Origin: Symbiodinium natans | Taxonomy: Eukaryota; Sar; Dinophyceae; Suessiales; Symbiodiniaceae | Assembly (NCBI GenBank): GCA_905221605.1 | Contig: CAJNDS010002160.1 | Location: 228,501-292,500 of the forward strand | Length of the DNA stretch: 64,000 nt | Direction of reading: 5' to 3' | Shown: piece after piece, positions 12,201 to 26,814 of the stretch | How positions within the stretch are numbered: position 1 is the stretch's first letter | Layout: each line of letters begins with the position of its first letter | Program-made: the position numbers and the translations under genes | Notes under the pieces: model-generated | Databases searched by the model: none | The model's input: only the letters and a program-made list of their open reading frames with translations | What the model was told of the DNA's origin: nothing

Positions 12201-14963
12201 GGGTGCCTCATTGTATTCCCTGCGGCTCTTAGATCCACGGGAGCGTTTAGGGTTTAGGGTTTTAGGGTTTAGGGTTTAGGGTTTAGGGCTTTAGGGCTTA
12301 GGGTTTAGGGTTTTAGGGTTTAGGATTTAGGGTTTAGGGACCCTACGTTGTGTATTTCAGCAATGTGCAGAGCCAACAGAGGGGGTGGGGTGTTCTGAAG
12401 AAAGGGGTTACCCTGTTGAGGGGTTCCGATAACCAGGGTTTTTTTGTCTGACATACCCATAGGGTGACTTGATTTAGACTAAACCAGCGGTTTGGGGTTT
12501 AGGGTTTGGGGTTTCGGGTTTGGGGGTTTAGGGTTTAGGGTTCAGGGCTCTTGGCTGTGTTTCATGCCAGCCACAGGCCCAAGGTGAGATATCTTCTTCA
12601 GCCGGTTCCGAGGTCTCATGTTGGCACTGCAGCTGGCTTGAGCCCTAAATCCCCTAATATAGGGGTCGGAAGAATTACTAAACATATTCCCTTATGTCCC
12701 CTTTGTAATTTTACTATAAGACCCCCAAAACCTTATTCCTATTCTTCAGGCACGCTATATTACAATGAGCGGTAGAAAGATCCTGTGCTTCGAAACAATG
12801 AAAAACCTGCACCCAGGCTGCTGCGGTTCTGAGCCCTGCAACAGCATGAGCCGCACACACCCTGTAAGACCTACACCCAAAATGAAGCCCCATGCCTACC
12901 AAAGAAGCTCGATAACAAATTCCTGAACCCTGAACCCGATAAGCCCCAACACCTATAACTGCTGAACCCTACATCCCAGACGCTAAGCCCCACAAGCCCG
13001 GAACCCCTGACACGATAAAAATAAGCCCTGTACCCTGGAGCCCAGAGAGTCCCTAAACCTAAACCGTATATGCCCTAAACCCCAGAAACCCTACAAGCCC
13101 TACAAGCCCTAAACCCTAAACCCAACAAGCCCTACAAACCCTAAGGTTGGCGACGTTCATGCCTGTCATGCGGACTCATTCAACGCTCCCCGGCCTCGGA
13201 ATTGAGGGTTTAAGGCCTAGGGTTGTTAGGGTTTAGGGTACAGGGTTTAGGGAAAAAGGGTGGTGCCGAGGTTGGGAGTTTGATGGCGAGCCCCATGCGC
13301 ACGTTGGAGATGTGTAAACCTTAGACCCTTATTAAACAAATACCCTAAACCCCAAAGCTTAAACCTAAACTCTACACCCAAAACCTAAACCCTGACACTT
13401 CTTGCTTTGTGTACGAAAGTCTAAGGTGCAGTCTTTCCTGCCATCAGGTTCTGGGCTTGCCTAGCCTACAATGCTCAGGCTCAGAAGTGCACCATTTCCC
13501 TTTTTGTTTTAAGAGCTGGGTTCTGAGAGCCGGGTTTAGGGTTTGGGGTTTAGGGCTTAGGGCTTAGGGCTTAGGGTTTAGGGTTTAGGGTTTAGGGTTT
13601 AGGGTTTAGGGTTTAGGGTTCTGGGCAACCTGGTTGGGCTTGATCAAGCCCAAGGCGGTGCATCAGATATTGACCCCAAAGCAGCGGCATCAGATATTGA
13701 AGTTTCGCTGCTCTTGCGCCTAAAGCTCGAAACCCTGGAGCGAAGGGCAGCACATAGCCACCTCCCAGGAGCCGCAGCTTAATCCCAACACCCTCCACTC
13801 TCCCCCCCTCAGATGAATTAGGGTTTAGCGCCTCGGGTTTAGGCTTTTGGGTATTAGGGCCGGTTTAGGGACCCTGGACCCTATAACCCCAGCTCTCAAC
13901 CAGGATGTCCAGCAGCGTCCTTGTTCCTTTTTTTTTGGATCTCTCGTCAACCCTATCAGACGACAAATGGAGTTCTCAGATTCAACGAGGACCCAAACTC
14001 CCTCTCTCTCTCTGCCTAAAAGCATGTGTGTTCTACATTCCTACAGCTTTTAACCTCAACCCTGAACCCTTAAAGCCTTCAAAACACCTAAACCTGAACC
14101 TCTAACCCTGAACCCCCTGACGCCGCAAGCCCAGCAAAAACCGAAGCCCCGGCTTGAGATACCAAGCCCCCTATAAGCCTCAACACCCTAAAGCCCAGGC
14201 AGGATCCGAGGACCTTCACGAAGGGGGGGCTTCAGTTGATGAAGGGGCTTCATCCTCCCCTTAGAAGCCTTCGAAGCCTTCGAAGCCTTCGAAGGCGAAG
14301 GGTCGAAGGGGGGGCTTCGAAGCCCCTTCGCGCTGAAGGTCTGAAGGCCCTCTTTGGCTCATGAGAACGAAGGGGCCTTCGAAGGCTTCAAAGGCTTCGA
14401 AGGGAGGACGAAGCCCCTTCGTCCTCACCTTCGAAGCCTTCGAAGCCCCCTCCCCCTTCGTCCTCGCCTTCGAAGCCTTCGAAGCCCCCTTCGTCCTCAC
14501 CTTCGAAGCCTTCGAAGCCCCCTTCGTCCTCACCCTTCGAAGCCTTCGAAGCCTCCCCCCCTTCGTCCTCGCCTTCGAAGGCTTCGAAGGCCCTCGTCTT
14601 CACCTTCAATGCCTTCGAAGCCTCTTAAGCCTTCGTCCTCGCCTTCGAAGTTCGAAGCCCCTTTCGAATCTGGGTTCAACGCAGGTTCGAATTTGCAATC
14701 CGAGTTCAACCCAGGTTCAACCTGAACTAAAGGTTGGTAGAACCTGGGTTGAACCCAGGTTTTCATTTGGGACCTGGACAGCGTAAATTACAGAATAGCA
14801 CTCGTGGCAATGAGTTTCAGCGGTATAAAACAAGTCCGAGGAATCGCATTAGACGTCATCGGTAGCAGTGGTAGTAGCAGTCGACGTAGCAGAAGTAGTC
14901 GCAGCAGTAATAAGTAGTAGTAGCAGTAGCAGTAGCAGTAGCAGTAGCAGTAGTAGTAGTAGC

Positions 14964-14999
<36 letters not shown>

Positions 15000-15077
15000 C
15001 GTAGTAGTCGTAGTAGTCGTAGTAGTCGTCGTCGTAGTCGTAGTCGTAGTCGTAGTCGTAGTCGTAGTCGTAGTCGT

Positions 15078-15143
<66 letters not shown>

Positions 15144-18100
15144 CGTAGTCGTAGTCGTAGTCGTAGTCGTAGTCGTAGTCGTAGTCGTACCTCCATGCAG
15201 ACGTCACGCGGCCGCCTGCAGCTCCAGAACTCGCGCGCGGTACTGACCTGACGCAGGACGAGAGTGCTGCAGTCTGCACCGTGATCCGAGTGCTGGCCGC
15301 GCACAACCAAGACGCGAGCTAGGCGTCGGTCTGCTTGCGCGACTGCGCCCGGGTGGTCTCGGCCTTTGAGATTTTTGACCTGACCGACGTGGCTGTGTGA
15401 GCTTCGAATTCATCTGTTGTAGCAAGGAATTGCGGTCGTACGCGTGGAAGCCAAGAGCGCCTAAAAGTAACATCGGTGGCTCTGGGGTTACTGCCTTGGC
15501 GCGCTTCGACCCTTTTCGTTCTTGTCTATATGCCGACTGACGCTGCTTGTGACCAAAAAGGAGCTTTGCCTTGTGTCCAGCTGTTGGCTTGCATGCTGCC
15601 CAAAACTTCCTAAATCTCGGCTGCTATGCGCACTTATTGGCGGCTGTCTGTACAAGCTTCATTGGTTCCCCATCCGCCCGCGCCCTGCGCCTTATGGACG
15701 CCGACGCTGCTCCGCGAAAACGCCGTCGACCCTCTGCTTTGGAGAAAGCAGCAGTGGGCAGCTTGGACATCCGCGAGGCTCTTCGTGCTGGCAGCGACCG
15801 CGCCGCTGCATCCTCTTCAACACCGCTGGGCGAGCTCTTGGCGGAACAAGAGGCCGCTTTCATCGCCTGGTCCTGGGATGAAGCATCCTCGGCTCTTCAG
15901 GCCTGGGAGGCGGCTGCCATCGATGCTGTCCCTTTGCTCCAGGAGGCCAATCTCCGACTTCTGCCGGATGATTTTCGAACCGCTTTCAATCTACATACTG
16001 CTGGTGATCGGGCATCCTTTCGCACAGCCGTCCTGGGTGCATTGCGCGCGGCGCTGGCGTGGTGGCAGGCCCAGACGACCTTGCTCGCCGCAAACCGCGC
16101 ATCCTGAGGGCGTAGCCTGATTTATTCCAACTTGGTTAGCTATGCTCCGCCCTTCCAGCGCAGTAAAAAAGGCTCCCTGCTACAGTGCGTGGGTTCCTTC
16201 GGCTTCGAAGGCTTCGAAGGCTTCGAAGCCCCCTTCGCCGAAGGGTAACGGGATGCAGCCCCCTAGAGCGCTAAAGCCCGCAGCCCGAAAAACCCGAAAA
16301 CCCTAAAAGGCCCTAAACCCTAAGCCCCAAAAGGCTCTAAGCTCCTCCTAAGCCGAGGCACCAAACCCTAAACCCTAAAACCCTAACCCCTAAAACCCCT
16401 AAACCCTAAACCCTAAATTCCTAAACCCTAAACCTCTAAAACCCTGAAGCCCTGCAACTTAATCCCTAAACTCCAGGCTGAACAAAAATGCCTAAACCCT
16501 CAAACCCTAAACCCCCAAACCCTATTCACCCGAAACCCCTTAAACCCGAAATCCGAAACCCGAAACCCTAAACCCCAAAACCCCAAAACCCCAAAACCCC
16601 CAAACCCTAAACCCTAAACCCTAAACCCTAAACCCCTAAACCCTAAACGGCCTAAGGCGCCGATCCACACCTCACTTTCCTTGGCTCTGGGGTCGCCGGG
16701 CTGCGACGTCACTCCGCCAGGCACTGTCGGCCTTAGGGGCCTTTCGGTTCCTTTGGGTAGCTGGAGGTAGGTTTAGGGTTTATAGTGTTTAGGGTTAGGG
16801 TTTAGGGTTTAGGGATTGGGGATCCGGGTTTAGGATTTAGCATTTAGGGTTTAGGGTTTAGGGTTTACGGTTTGGGGTTTAGGGCTTCGGCTTCTTATTG
16901 CGTTTATGGAGGCTAATCATAAGTAGAGCATCCCCAGAAAAGGCATTCTGTCCGAACTAGCTCCTCCTTTCCTGTTTTGGGTGAAGGGTTTGGAGTTTCA
17001 TGGGGGTTTTGGGTTTAGTGTTCAGGGTTTCTCGAACGCGCACAACTAACCAGGAGCGCCCAATGGCATTGGTTTCTGGGGTTACTGTAATCTTAGATCC
17101 TTCACCCTGTTGGGCTTAATGGTTAGTATGGTAGCTAAACTTGAATGTTTCACTAGGTGCCAGACGTGCAGCCAAGAAGTTGCAGACATGTCAACCCTAA
17201 TCTGGAGCTAAGTGGTGTCTGGGTGAACCCGAAACCTGCTACATTGGGCCAGCATGAAAGCAGTCCCAAAGTGATGAAGCCAGCACCTAGACCCCTATAG
17301 GCTATGAAGCTGCGGAATTTAGGTTCAGGCTTTATGTTTAGGGTTTCGGGGCCTTTCTCCTAATGAGGGTTTGGAAGGATGTAGTTTGATTGTCGTTGAG
17401 GTGCGGGCCGTTTCTTTGAAGAGCCAGCAATGGACTTGCTTGCAGGGTCTATGAGCTTAGGGACTCGTGTTTAGGGCAAGTCGAACATTTTGGCTTGCCT
17501 TAAGAATACCTTCCACATTTTTGCAAGGGTTTGTTGCCCTGCGCCCATCATAAAGAAACAAACGGCCTAAACCCTAAACCCTAAACCCTAAATCCTAAAC
17601 CCTAAACCCTAAACCCTAAATCCTAAACCCTAAATCCTGAGCCACTTGACATGCAAAGGGGCAGGGTTTCGGGCAGCCACTGATAGCTCAAGGCCTCATG
17701 CGTGGTCCCGTTAAGCCACTCTTGCTCCATGAGGGTTTAGGGTTTAGGGTTGAGGGTTGAGGGTTTAGGGTTGAGGGTTTAGGGTTTAGGGTTTAGGGGG
17801 GCCGAAGGTACATGGATCAGATTCCATTACGTTTTCCCCGACCAGAACTTCGAAAAGTACGTTTTATCTCAACTGGGCTTCGGGTTTCTTCAACTCAACT
17901 GGTCGGGCTTCGGGTTTAGGGTTAGGGTTCTTCGAGGTGTATTCAGGTTCCTACTGAGATTTCGGGAAGGTTTCTTGGTGAAGGGTGCCGTTTGCAAGTT
18001 CTGGGGTTAAGCCCTCAAATTCCTTGAGCCCTTTTGTCTTAAGCCCTACACCCCTACACCCCTACACCCCTAAACCCTAAACCCTAAACCCTAAACCCTA

Positions 18101-21100
18101 AACCCTAAACCCTAAACCCTAAACCCTAAACCCTAAGCCCTAAACCCTAAACCCTAAACCTCTTGTTCTGTTTCATATCCCGACCAGGCTCTGAACCTTC
18201 GCTACCGACTCTTGCGGCTGCCTTACCTGAACTGATCTTCAGCCCCTTCACCCAGCATGGTTCCTTAATAAACCCTAAACCCTAAACCCTAAACCCTAAA
18301 CCCTAAACCCTAAACCCTAAACCCTAAACCCTAAGACCTAAACCCTAAACCCTAAACCCTAAACGATAATCCCCTATAGAACGGAGCTTATGAACTCAGC
18401 AACTAAGGTTCCGAGACATTTCAGGTGCACTTGAGGGTCATCATGTACGTGTTTCTTGGGGTTTAGGGTTTATGTGTGTGTATATGTGTGTATATATATA
18501 TGTACATACAGATGATGTAGGCTAGGGTGGTTATTGCATTTCCGGTGCGTGTAGGCATGCTCCCTTAAGATCATTACACGGTGAGTTGATATGATGAGTG
18601 TCCTGTTGGTGATACAAGAAAGTGAAGCCCTACTCTGCATCCGCTTCATAAGGTACCATGAACTCACCCACACTGCTGTCGTGGTTATTCTGAGGCCATA
18701 CCACTACTCCCTTGCCCATGCACAGTATGCCCGTGGCGAGCCGTCTCTCGACTGGCAGGGCATGCACTATTGAAAGTGTTCGGTTCAGGGTTTTTGGTTG
18801 AGGGTTTGGGCTCTCGAGTTTATGATCGGGTTCAGTGCTTGGGGTTTAGGGTTTGGGCCATTGTGGCGTCATGTTGCGTCCTGAAAACCCAAAGCACCCC
18901 TCTAAGCCAGTGACTGCCCCTCATCAGTCAGTTTCATTCATTGAGTTCTGACTTCAGGATCCTAAACCCTAAACCCCAAACCAACGTAGACTCTAAACCA
19001 CCCTAAACCCTAACCCTAAACCCTAAACCCCAAACCCCAAACCTCAAACCCCAAACCCTAAACCCTAAACCCTAAACCCTACACCCTGAACCCTGAACCC
19101 TGAACCCTGAACCCTAAACCCTAACTCTACAGTACCCAAAAGCCCCTCACCAAGCGATGGCAAGGTGGATCCGACCGCTGCTCATGGACTTCCCCTCAGA
19201 TCCCGAGGCCTTTCCTGGGACGAAACTGCCCACACATGAGACCCTAAACCTAACCCTAAACCCTAACCCTAACCCTAAACCCTAAACCCTAAACCCTAAC
19301 CCCTAACCCTAAACCCCAACCCCTAAACCCTAAACCCTAAACCCTAAACCCTAAACCCTAAACCCTAAACCCTAAACCCTAAACCCTAAACCCTAAACCC
19401 TAAACCCTAAACCCTAAACCCTAAACCCTAAACCCTAAACCCTAAACCCTGCACGGTTTGACTTTCCACTACGTGGACCACACTACGCCTTACATCAACC
19501 CTCAAAGTTGTGATGACATGCCAACAGCTATTTCCTGTCAAGAAGTATGGAAGCCTTAAGTCACCCCCGCAACCCACCCCCCCCCCCCCCCCCCCCCCCC
19601 CCCGACAAAAAGGTAAAAAAAAAAAGCAAAGAGAAAGAACACCTACGACAGATGTTATACCCTATACTGCTGCTAACAATAACCTGGTTAAGGCATATGG
19701 GGATTGAGCTACAGGCACATTCTACAGGCACATCTTGCGAAATCACTGAGGGTTCCTATATGAGTTTATAGGCGGAGCACGTCTTTTGATCGACTGCCAT
19801 ATTGTCCAAAAGCTCTTCAAACTCCAAACCCTACACCTGACATTCGGAATTCGGTTTCAGGTAGGCTGAAAGGTTGGTGGCATGAACCAATTTTGGAGTT
19901 CAGACTTTAAGCCTAGACCCTAAAATCCGAAAGCCTAAAACCCGCTTCATAAGGGAATTTGGGGGCTTTGGGAGGGTTTATGGGGTTGAGGGAGCTTGCA
20001 CTGTCTGGCAGTGCAAAGCTTTCAGAATCATCGGTGCGATAGGATTTTAGGGTTGAGGGTTTTCCCGGAGCTGCTCGGAGTCCTCGGCCCCCCAGGCTTC
20101 TGACCCCTCGGCCCCAAGCCCTGAAGTCGAGATTCAGAGTACCCCAAGTAATCACAGGGTGGGGCCCCCTAGTTATAAGTAGAGTTATAAGGGCCCTAAA
20201 TTGGGTTATAAGGACCCTAAGTTAGGTTATAAGTCCCTTAACTACAGTTAGTATAGTAAGGGGGCCCCACCCTGCAGATCATGGACCATCCCTAAACCAA
20301 TGTTGCTACTCTCAGCCGCGAGCCAACACCCTCACCGTTAAGTTCTATCCCCAAACCCCAATCCCTAAGCCTAAAGATCCTAAACCCCGAACCCCCCAAA
20401 CCCCCCAAACCCCCCCAAACCCCCCAAACCCCCCAAAGCCCCCAAACCCCCCCAAACCCCCCAAACCCCCCAAGCCCTGTGCCTACCCCGAACGCTGAGA
20501 AGTTGCCAGGCCTCTCTCCTTCCTATCGCACGGGTTTTCATGGAGGCTTTAGGGTTAAGGTCGTCGATGTTTGTTCGCAAAAGTGGGCATGCCCATAAAG
20601 AATAAATACTGTCATGCTTATCATAGAAACCCGTTATAGAAGGCCTAAGTCCTAAACCCTAAACCCTCAACCTCAACCCTCAACCCTAGACCCTAAACCC
20701 TAAGCCCACAAGCCCAAGAAACTTTTAATCTTGCAAGGCCTGAAAGCTTATCGCCCGACCCAAGGCCCTAAACCCCAACTCAACTAGTGTTTAGGGGCTA
20801 GGGTTTGGGGCCCAAGCCCTAAACCCTAAACCCTAAACCCCGACGCAACTGCCAAAAGGTGCAGGATGTTACCAGCATGTGGATGGACGGGGCCATCCTC
20901 GTCGCACCCATCCTCACGCGGCACCCGCGGTACGTGGAAGCCTCGGCGTGCGCTCCTGCCGCGGGTTTAGGGTTTAGGGTTTAGGGTTTAGGGTTTAGGG
21001 TTTAGGGTTTAGGGTTTAGGGTTTGAAGGGCTTAGAGTTTAGGGTTCAGGGTTTAGGGTGTAGGGTTTCTGGTTTCCCTAGAAGGGTTTAGGGTTTAAGG

Positions 21101-22008
21101 CCTAGAGTTTCGGATTATTTTTGAACAGGTGTGTATCTATACCTGGCAGAAGTAGGCTATCGTGCTGCAGAGCTCAATCAAAAGGGATTGAAGATTCAGA
21201 TACCACGAAAAGTCCTCAATGTATCAGGGTTTTATACTCTGGGATGCCCCCCTTATACTAACAGTCCTGAGTAAGGATTATAGTACCCCTTATTACAATC
21301 CCTCTTAAGGACTGTAAGTATAAGGGGGAACTCGGCCAGTTTAGGGAGGTCCTACATCGCCAATCGCCGGAGTCAGGATAGGGCTACAAGCACCGGCCTT
21401 TCCTGATCCCTAATAAACCCTAAACCCCCCAAACCCTAAACCCTTCTTTTCGGATTCCTCATGCACCTCTGGGACTGGAAACTTCCCCCGCAGGCCGACT
21501 TGCGATTGGGGTCTAAAACCTGTTGTTCAGGGTTTATGGTTTAGGGTTTAGGGCTTCGGGTTTAGGGTTTAAGGTTTAAGCCCTACACCCTAGACCTTTT
21601 GAAAATCATGGCTCTGCCGAGGATATCCGCTTGCCCGAGGGACTTTGGTACCGCCTGGATCACGCGGTCCTCTTCCTGGGCCAGGCGGATGAGCTCGAGT
21701 CCTAAGCCTGAAAACCCAAAACCTTATAAACCCAAAACCCGAAACCCTAAACCCAAAACCCTAAACCCTAAACCCTAAACCCGAAACCCTAAATTTAAGA
21801 GCCTCCGGCTCAAGCCGCCGACCCCGCTGGAGCATAGTTGAGAGGTCTAAACCCGCTCGCATGGTTCGAAGACCAGCCTGGCAGAGTTCTGTGAAATGTT
21901 CGGGGGAGGTAGGACAAGCTAGCCAAAAAAGATTGGGGGGGGGGGGGGGGGGAGGGGGGTAGGGGGGGGGGGGGGGGGGGGAGGGGGGTAGGGGGGGGGG
22001 GGGGGGGG

Positions 22009-22044
<36 letters not shown>

Positions 22045-25000
22045 GGGGGGGGGGTGGGGGGGGTGGGGGGGGGTGGGGGGGTGCTGAAAACGCTGATTTT
22101 TTGAGACGCCCCCCAAAGAGCCAGGATGGCAAGAGCTGTTACTGGGTAGGCCCTTGGGAAATTTTTGTTTCAACCCTAAACCCTAAACCCTAAACCCTAA
22201 ACCCTAAACCCTAAACCCTAAACCCTAAACCCTAAACCCTAAAGGGCTTCAAAGGCCATCCCAGCTTAGGGCTTCGGATTTTCGAAGCAGGCCAACTCTG
22301 CGCCGAGGAAGATCCCCGAACCTGGAGAAAAAAAACACAAGCTCCCAACACAGACCGAGGCCCTGAAGTCCCAAACCCTAAACCCTAAACCCTAAACCCT
22401 AAACCCTAAACCCTAAACCCTAAACCCTAAACCCTAAACCCTAAACCCTAAACCCTAAACCCTAAACCCTAAACCCTAAACCCTAAACCCTAAACCCTAA
22501 ACCCGAACTCTAAACCCCCAATAAACCTTAAAAACTGAGGCGCAGGAGGGTGAAGTCTTTGGCCCAGGGCTTGTGGCTCAGGGGTTCTTCGTTCCTCGAG
22601 CACTCGCAGTTTTTTTTTCACGAGGGCCCAGAAGACTTGGGTCTGGAAACTTGGAACTCTAAACCCTAAATCCTCAGCCCTCAGGTTTAGGGTTTAGGGT
22701 TTAGGGTTTAGGGTTTAGGGTTTAGGGTTTAGGGTTTAGGGTTTAGGGTTTAGGGTTTAGGGTTTAGTTCAGGGTGAAGATACCATCCTGGTGTGCAAGC
22801 CCTGCCTCAGGGGGCTTCGATCCTTGCCGGCCGCCGGCTGGGGGAGGACGGCGAGCTGCTGACCAAGGCCGGTTCGTGGGCTTTGGTGGGTTTTTTGGGT
22901 TGTGTAAGGGTTTTTTTTGTAGCCCTAAACCCTAAACCCTAAACCCTAACCCTAAACCCTAAACCCTAAACCCTAAACCCTGATAGGGCTTTTGGGGTTG
23001 GGGATCTGTGGGTTTCGTCTCAGGGTCGGCCAGTTGGATGGGTTTCATGCTCTCTTCTGGGGGTTGTAGGGTATAGGGTTTGGGGTTTAGGGCTAGGGTT
23101 TGGGGCCTAGGGTTTAGGGACGTTTTGTATAGGGTTTAGGGTTTAGGGCTAGGGTTTAGGGCCTAGGGTTTAGGGACTTTTGGTATAGGGTTTAGGTCGG
23201 AGGTTTAGGATGTAAGCTTCATGTTTATAGCAGACGCTGGCCTTAAACCCCAAACCCTGAGCCCTAAACACCAAGCCTCAAATGCCACACCCCAAGCCCT
23301 GAACCCTAAACCCCAAACTCAAAACCCTATGAACCCTAAACCCTATAAACCCTAAACCCTAAACCCTAGCCCTAAACCCTAAACCCTAAACCCTAAACCC
23401 CAACCACAAACCCCGGAGCCCTGACCCGCCTAACCGGTTAAAGGCTCAGTGGCCAGAAGCCTTTACCCTACTAGGTAGGCCCTTCCGAATGTGTTTGGCA
23501 CTATTGGGCTGACGAGGATTTCGGGTTTATATGGCTTAGAGCACGAAGGGCTCAGGGCTTACAGGGTTTATAGGGTTCATAGGTTTATAGGGTTTCTAGG
23601 ATTTATGGGTTTTTTGGGCTTAGGGTTTAGGAGGGCTATGTTTAGAATATGTTGCCGATGTTGCCGGAGGGTCTAGAGATTGGATTCAAGGCGTCAGGCT
23701 TTGGATTCAGGATGTAGGTGTGGGGGTTCTTCTGGGATCGAAGGCGCCAAGGCAAAGGCTTGGGATTTAGGAGTTTAGGGTTCAGGGTTCAGGGTTCAGG
23801 GCCTACGGTTTAGGGCATTTTGGTTCTGGGATTTGCTTGCGGGTTCTTGGTAGGGAGCAAGAATCATCGCCCCTGCTCCCCAAATAGACTTCCGAAGCCC
23901 AAGCAACCGAAGCCCAAGCAAGCATGAATCATAAACCCTAATCCCTAAACGCCGTTTCCTGGCCACCAGGCAGCTGTGTCTGTTGCTTCACACGTTATGA
24001 TGGTTCGCCCGGGCAATGACTTCAACGAGCGAGAGCTTGTGCCGCGGTCAGCAGTTGGTGCTTTGGTCGACTAGGGCCGTGTGGAGTGGGTTGCGATGGC
24101 GACTGGACACCAGACGATGTGGGTGGAAACGCGGCTTGAAGAGCAATGGAGGCTGCTGCTTGCCCTTGTGCCACAGGGCCCTCAACGGGCCCTAAACCCT
24201 CTGTACCTAGTAAACTAGAACAGGGAATTCCCCTACCCCCCACCCTGTTTCCTTGGTACGCCCTGTCTAGGCCTTCTAGGAAGCCCCATGCTTCAATTCC
24301 CCGCGTTTCGGATTTCCTTCTGGAGTACATCTTGCACTCTAGGTTGCTCCAATTCGTTAAACCCTAAAAACCCTCACGCCCTGTCGCCCTAACCCTACAG
24401 GACCTTGTGTGTTTAAGTTTGTTGAATTCCGGTAAACTTCCCCCCCCCCCCCCCGCCCGCTCAACCCTAAACCCTAATCTCTGAACCCTAAACCCTAAAC
24501 CCTAAACTCTAAACCCCAAACCCTAAAACCCTAAACCCTAAACCCTAAACCCTAAACCCTGAACCCTGAACCCTGAACCCTGAACCCTAAACCTACCAAA
24601 GGCCTCCTACGCCCGAAACCCTACCCCAAGCCCTGAACCCTGAGCCTTGTGACAAGCATCGAAGCCCCCTCAAACCCTAAACCCTAAACCCTAAACCCTA
24701 AACCCTAAACCCTAAACCCTAAACCCTAAACCCTAAACCCTAAACCCTAAACCCTAAACCCTAAACCCTAAACCCTAAACCCTCCCTAAACCCTAAACCC
24801 CTAAACCCTAAACCCTAAACCCACCCGCGGAAGGTGCAGAGCTTGGCCCCAATCAAAGGCCGTGCTCGTGGCTGGGCAAAGTGGAACGAGGTGAGTTCGG
24901 GCTGAGGGCTTAGGGTTTTGGGTTTAGGATTTAGGGTTTAGGGTTTGAAGTGAGTATGGTCTAGGGCCTAGGCAGGTCTTTAGACGTACGTTGAGGGTTT

Positions 25001-26783
25001 CGGGTGTTGTTGCTTTTGGCGCTTGTTGTTTCTTTCCTCTGCGATGTTCGCCGAAGCACTACTTAAAACGTAACTTGAACCCTGAACACATGCAAAAACG
25101 AAGGGGAACCGTACCATAGTGGTGCGACGTATTTCGCTTGTTCCGTTACATTGTTACTCTGGGAAAGCCCTGAACCGTCTTTTGTGGAAACCCCAAACCC
25201 TTAACCGTAAACCCTAAACCCCTGAACCCTAAACCCTAAACCATACACCCGATAAGAATCGCAAGCAGGGGTTGATCAACAAGTGTTGCGATTTAGGGTT
25301 TGCTTTTTCCCAAGGCCAACACCCCAAACCCCAAGCCCTCGACCCTAAATCCCTAGAGCCTAAACCAGGTGCCGTAGACCCCTAGATAGGGTTTACGTTT
25401 TAGGGTTTAGAGATCAGGAAGTTCAGAAATGCACACATCTTTCGACATGTCATACGTGTCTTCTTCTATATTTTTGACATTTTCTCTGGACTTGTAATGT
25501 CGATCCCGGCTTGGGTTCCATTTAGTCAGTCCTTTGTAAGTAAAAACACCGTGGCCGATGCTACGGGTAGCTACTGCCACTCCTTCGACAAGGACATCCG
25601 CGAAGACTTGCCTCGGCTCTCTGAGTATAAAAGCGACCGGGGCATCAGCTAGCACTTCAAGGCATTCTAAATCAGTTTAGGGTTTAGGTTTTATTCCCTC
25701 CTGGTATACCGTTTGAGCCAAAGAGAGCCAGTTTGCGCGCAGCTTCGTGCCTGCAGGTGCCGTCATTCGTCCGGCCTGGAACAGTGCTGCCTCTCTCCCC
25801 TGTGGCAGGGGCGCCGAGAACGCCCTATCAAGCCTACAAACCCTCAACCCTAAATCCTAAGCCCTATAAACCCTGAACCCTAGTAGACCTTAGGGAATCA
25901 TATAGGCCCTACTTGGAGGTTCATGGTACTTTTTCACCAGATATAACTGTACTTATACCTGTACTTACAACCATCTTCGGGCACTCAGGAGGCTTCTAAG
26001 TGTGGGTCATAAGTACAGTTACTTGGAGGTTCATGGGACTTAAGAACCACGTATAACTGGGCTTATAACCCTACTTATAATTGGGATAAACCCTATAAGG
26101 CCTTTTAGGGGCATTATAAGTAGGGTTATAAGTACAGTTATAAGTGGTTAGTAAGTACCATGAACCTTCAAGTATATAGTTGGTCAATAAGTACCATGAA
26201 CCTCCATGCATGCCTCCGAATGAATTTTCAGGGCCTTCAGCACACAAGCAGTTGAAGAGCTTGGGACTTGCTGGGTTGTTGTTCCGAGTGCTTTTTTTTT
26301 GTTTGGGGGGGGGGGGGGGGGGGGATTAGGGTTTAGGGTTTAGGGTTGAGGCTTGAGGGTTGAGGGTTTAGGGTCTAGGGTGTAGGGTTTAGTGTAAGAA
26401 GCTATGCAAAGCTCAGGTTTGTTGCCCAAATTGCACAGCCTCGGTCAGGAATCGCACACGCTCTGTGCAAATCCTTCGGTTGTTGATGGATGTGAAGCAA
26501 GAGCCTGACAATGGATAGGCTTTCGGGCGTTGTTGAGAGGCTGTCCTCTTGCCATGGCTGAGGCGATGGCATTTCAAGCTGCCCTTGATCCCTGAAATAC
26601 CTCTCAGGACGAGGTCTGAGCATACACGGTTTAGGGCTTAGGGTTTAGGGTTTAGGGTTTAGGGTTTAGGGTTTAGGGTTTAGGGTACCCGTCAACGACC
26701 CGGTCCAGACGTTCAGCTTCCTGCTTCAGCCCGTGCTCCAAGCCCTGAACCCAAAACCGTGTACCCTTATAAAACCACCCGCC

Positions 26784-26814
<31 letters not shown>

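Larger units (their letters stand above)
13185..16656 (+). repeat. Gene A intron 15 (largest of gene A, 3.47 kb)
   Basis: G-strand patches from 13205 and array 13545-13620; degenerate C-strand 14040-14190; a telomere-free block 14220-16250 (minisatellite, trinucleotide repeats, 137-codon frame); then C-strand and octamer variants 16265-16650 up to the acceptor. Confidence 0.75.

Noticed and set aside
14261-15310. Long open frames with Ser, Arg-Ser, Tyr-Asp or Glu-Gly repeats
   Set aside because: Frames across trinucleotide and 9-bp repeats are open on both strands by composition alone.
21761-22173. Proline-rich proteins on the minus strand
   Set aside because: They are translations of the poly-G tract; other frames look the same and there is no conserved content.
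25407-25655. Minus-strand gene of 82 codons
   Set aside because: It looks somewhat protein-like but has no recognised motif, no splice context and lies inside an intron of a well supported + strand gene; kept only as a note.
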